The notes under the pieces were generated by a model. It was not told the origin of the DNA, ran no database searches, and saw nothing but the letters and a program-made list of their open reading frames with translations. A DNA stretch of 11,141 nucleotides from CAVVNC01 sp963750015 (GTDB lineage: Bacteria; Desulfobacterota; Syntrophorhabdia; Syntrophorhabdales; WCHB1-27): NCBI GenBank assembly GCA_963750015.1, contig CAVVPU010000009.1:1-11141 (forward strand). Reading direction: 5' to 3'. The position numbers and the translations under genes were made by a program. Shown here piece after piece: positions 8,277-11,141 of the stretch (its first letter is position 1; each line of letters begins with the position of its first letter).

Positions 8277-8346
8277 GGCCGCCTATACAATGGTCAAGAA
8301 GCGGAGTCGACATATAGAGGATCTTAATCGAAAAGGAGGCAATTTC

Positions 8347-11007
8347 ATGTTTAGTGACAGGACCCGGGTGTTGATGGATGCAATAAAGAAGATGTGCGCA
8401 GCCCATGAAGCGGGCGATATAGACTACGCTATTACCACCGACAAATTCCAAGGCCTCCACAAAGAGATTGTGGAGGCGGTGAACCGGGTCGTCAAGGTCC
8501 ATACCGGCACTATGCATAATATTGTCGACACTGTCGGTTCCTACGGAGAAGGCAATTTTTCGCGTGTTCTCGAAAAATTGCCGGGTAAGCAATCCGTCGC
8601 AAACGAAAAGATAGAGACTCTCAGACGGAACCTGCTTAACCTTGGTGCCGACGCTCAGACGCTCTCCAAGGCAGCCGTCGAAGGCAAGCTCGCCGCGAGG
8701 GCAGATGCCGCAAGACATCAGGGCGACTTTCAGAAGATCGTCCAGGGCATGAACGACACCCTCGACGCGGTCCTCGGTCCTTTGAACGTAGCCGCCGAAT
8801 ACATCGACCGTATCTCCAAAGGCGACATCCCAGCGAAAATCACGGACACCTATAATGGGGACTTTAATGAGGTCAAGAACAACCTGAACCAGTGCATCGA
8901 CGGATTGGGCGGCCTCGTCGAGGCGAACGACGTCCTCCAGAAGATGGCCGAGAACGACTACACGAAAAAGGTCGCGGGCAGCTACATCGGGATATATGCG
9001 GAGGTGGGGAATGCCATCAACCTGGTGGCTGACCGGGTAAAGCACGTCATAGATACGGTCAATAACGTTGCCGTGGGCGACCTCCACGACCTCCCCGAGT
9101 ACCGGGCCATCGGCAACAACGCGGGCAGACGTAGCGAGAACGACAGGCTCGTGCCCTCTGTCATACGCATGATGGAGGCGATCCAGGGACTTATCAGCGA
9201 CGCGGGCATGCTCTCCAAGGCAGCCGTCGAAGGCAAACTCGCCGCCAGGGCGGATGCGGCAAAACACCAGGGCGACTTTCAGAAGATCGTCCAGGGCATG
9301 AACGACACCCTCGACGCGGTCATCGGTCCTTTGAACGTAGCCGCCGAATACATCGACCGTATCTCCAAGGGCGACATCCCGCCGAAGATCACGGACAGCT
9401 ACAACGGTGACTTTAATGAGGTCAAGAACAACCTGAACCAGTGCATCGACGGATTGGGCGGCCTCGTCGAGGCGAACGACGTCCTCCAGAAGATGGCCGA
9501 GAACGACTACACGAAAAAGGTCGCGGGCAGCTACATCGGGATATATGCGGAGGTGGGGAATGCCATCAACCTGGTAATCGACAGGATTTGCCACGTCGTG
9601 GACATAGTCAACAACATTGCCGCAGGCGACCTCCACGATCTCCTCGCATGGCGGGCCACCGGCAACGGCACGGGCAGACGTTGCGAGAACGACAGGCTCG
9701 CGCCCTCCCTGATACATATGGCGGAAGCGATCCAGGGACTTATCGAAGATATGAACATGCTTTCCAAGGCAGCCGTGGAAGGCAAGCTCGACACACGGGC
9801 AGACGTTGCAAAGCATCAGGGCGACTACCGCAAGATCGTGGAAGGAGTGAACGGTACCCTCGACGCGGTCATCGATCCTTTGAACGTGGCCGCCGAATAC
9901 GTCGAGAAGATCAGCAAGGGCGATATCCCGCCAAAAATCACGGACACCTATAATGGGGACTTCAATGAGATCAAGAACAACCTCAACATCCTCATCGATT
10001 CGATGAACGAGATCGCGAGTGCCGCCCGGGAGATCGCAGGGGGCAACCTCATGGTAAAAGTGCAAGAGCGTTCAGACAGGGACGAGTTGATGAAATCGCT
10101 CGCTACGATGGTAGAGAGGGTGACCGGCGTGGTGCGTGACGTAAGGAGCGCGGCTGACAACGTGGCCACAGGAGGTCAGCAGATGAGCTCCACTCCCAGG
10201 AGATGTCCCAGGGCGCGACGGAGCAGGCGTCGTCGGCCGAGGAAGTCTCATCGTCCATGGAGGAGATGGTATCGAATATCAAACAGAACGCGGATAACGC
10301 ACAGCAGACTGAGAAGATCGCCCTGAAAGCAGCCCACGACGCGAAGGAAGGGGGCAGCGCCGTAACGGAGACCGTATCTGCCATGAAGGAGATCGCGAAC
10401 AAAATATCGATCATAGAAGAGATCGCCCGCCAGACCAACCTCCTTGCGCTGAACGCCGCCATCGAGGCTGCCCGGGCAGGAGAGCACGGCAAGGGCTTCG
10501 CGGTGGTCGCGAGCGAGGTGAGAAAGCTTGCGGAAAGGAGCCAGGTGGCCGCGGGAGAGATCAACAGACTCTCTGCCACGAGCGTCCAGATCGCGGAGAA
10601 AGCGGGCGAGATGCTGACCAGGATAGTACCGGATATTCAAAAGACTGCGGAACTGGTGAGCGAGATCAATGCCGCGAGCGCCGAGCAGAATACGGGCGCC
10701 GAGCAGATCAACAAGGCGATTCAGCAGCTCGACCAGGTGATCCAGCAGAATGCGTCCGTGGCAGAAGAGATGGCCTCCACTACCGAGGTAGTTCTTGAGC
10801 CAGGCAGAGGAGCTCCAGGAGACGATAAGCTTTTTCAGGATCGCAGACGATGGTGGCGCGGCCAATCGGGCCAAGAAAGCGCCTAAGCAGATCAACACGG
10901 CCCCGGTGAATAGCCACCCGAAAGGAACGGGTGCGATCAGGCAGCCGGGAATTGCCCTGAACCTGACGAATTCGGACGGACTCGACGACGAGTTCGAGAG
11001 ATTGTAA
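8347..11007 (+). CDS. Soluble poly-HAMP methyl-accepting chemotaxis protein (frameshifted)
   Basis: This is a cytosolic chemoreceptor: the translation contains no transmembrane helix or signal peptide. The reconstructed protein is about 886 aa. Residues 1-105 look like two HAMP-like units. Residues 106-288 and 289-471 are a tandem repeat of 183 aa, and 472-552 a partial third copy, each starting LSKAAVEGKL. Each full repeat divides into four segments of about 46 aa, the size of a HAMP. One more HAMP-like unit (EIAGGNLMVKVQERSDRDEL) leads into the signalling coiled coil with tip EIARQTNLLALNAAIEAARA. The frame breaks at about 10192, where restoring one base gives MSSSSQEMSQGATEQASSAE. It breaks again near 10784-10796, after which SQAEELQETISFFRIADDGG continues to an acidic tail ending DEFERL. 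ATG 8347 has GGAGG seven bases upstream. It sits 70 bp after cheW and 15 bp before a second cheW. Confidence 0.9.
8662..9210 (+). repeat. Tandem repeat unit 1 in the poly-HAMP MCP (549 bp)
   Basis: This unit encodes 183 aa beginning LSKAAVEGKLAARADAARHQ. It is exactly as long as the next copy, and the start-to-start distance is 549 bp. Bases 8860-9026 are identical to 9409-9575 over 167 bp, while the bases on either side have diverged. Confidence 0.9.
9211..9759 (+). repeat. Tandem repeat unit 2 in the poly-HAMP MCP (549 bp)
   Basis: This is the second 183-aa copy, beginning LSKAAVEGKLAARADAAKHQ. Against unit 1 it differs at roughly 15 of the first 198 bases, at none of the next 167, and at several tens of the last 184. 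The pattern is a mosaic. Confidence 0.9.
9760..10000 (+). repeat. Partial third repeat copy in the poly-HAMP MCP
   Basis: The copy begins LSKAAVEGKLDTRADVAKHQ and keeps about the first two HAMP-like segments. It departs after IKNNLN into the HAMP unit that joins the signalling domain. Its stretch ATCACGGACACCTATAATGG matches unit 1 rather than the adjacent unit 2. Confidence 0.8.
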
Positions 11008-11022
11008 AAAGGAGGTTAGCCC

Positions 11023-11141
11023 ATGAGCGTGCCCTCGATCACCGATACAAGGCAGTACCTCACTTTTCAGCTCGGCGAAGAAGTCTTCGGGCTTGACGTA
11101 TCCCACGTGAAGGAAATATTGGAGTTCACGACAGTCACCAA
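11023..11141 (+). CDS. cheW: Second CheW adaptor (partial, cut by right edge)
   Basis: Only the first 39 codons are present. They read MSVPSITDTRQYLTFQLGEE, then VFGLDVSHVKEILEF. The order, a beta strand (YLTFQLGEE), FGLDV and VKEILEF, is the normal start of a CheW domain. A CheA or CheV N-terminal fusion cannot be excluded. GGAGG at 11011-11015 lies seven bases before ATG 11023, and the gene starts 15 bp after the preceding MCP stop, indicating co-transcription. It differs in sequence from the first cheW, so it is not a copy of it. Confidence 0.85.
   Translation, partial: MSVPSITDTRQYLTFQLGEEVFGLDVSHVKEILEFTTVT

Noticed and set aside
8662..10000. Regular repeats considered as a CRISPR array or minisatellite
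   Set aside because: The units are 549 bp, fully coding and in frame, with no short repeat-spacer alternation.
8236..10065. Long open frame on the minus strand opposite the poly-HAMP MCP
   Set aside because: It mirrors the internal repeats and GC-biased codons of the MCP. It has no recognisable domain, and the plus strand encodes a clear receptor.

Overview
The window looks like a chromosomal signal-transduction and chemotaxis region from a free-living bacterium. Coding GC is moderately high, Shine-Dalgarno sites are strong, and large PAS kinases sit beside sigma-54 control, a PAS-LuxR regulator and a soluble multi-HAMP chemoreceptor. This mix is typical of Deltaproteobacteria in the broad sense (Desulfobacterota, perhaps a Syntrophorhabdus-like lineage). 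The assignment is inferred from gene style, not from a marker gene.

Layout. (1) Positions 1-1519, minus strand: a GAF / AAA+ / Fis-HTH sigma-54 enhancer-binding regulator that runs off the left edge. (2) 1520-1728: an AT-rich divergent control region with a 36-bp inverted repeat and a good -24/-12 (sigma-54) promoter facing right. (3) 1729-6012, plus strand: an apparent operon of a small unknown protein (88 aa), a soluble triple-PAS histidine kinase with a receiver domain, a small STAS/SpoIIAA-like protein and a PAS-LuxR regulator. (4) 6013-6193: an intergenic stretch with a small hairpin and a possible sigma-70 promoter. (5) 6194-11141, plus strand: membrane MCP, CheW, soluble poly-HAMP MCP, and a second CheW cut by the right edge.

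Likely logic (inferred). The regulator senses a signal through its GAF domain, binds the inverted repeat and activates the kinase operon from the sigma-54 promoter. The kinase/receiver, STAS-like and LuxR proteins would form a downstream phosphorelay and transcription output. The two MCP-CheW pairs would feed a CheA outside the window. One receptor is membrane-bound and the other is cytosolic, with about thirteen HAMP-like units built partly from a 549-bp tandem duplication.

Caution. Five genes are interrupted by apparent indels (near 328, 475, 4016, 4798, 5137, 10192 and 10790), most of them one base in a short homopolymer. In every case the protein resumes its family sequence in another frame. 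This pattern suggests sequencing or assembly errors more than real gene decay, so gene entries describe the reconstructed proteins.
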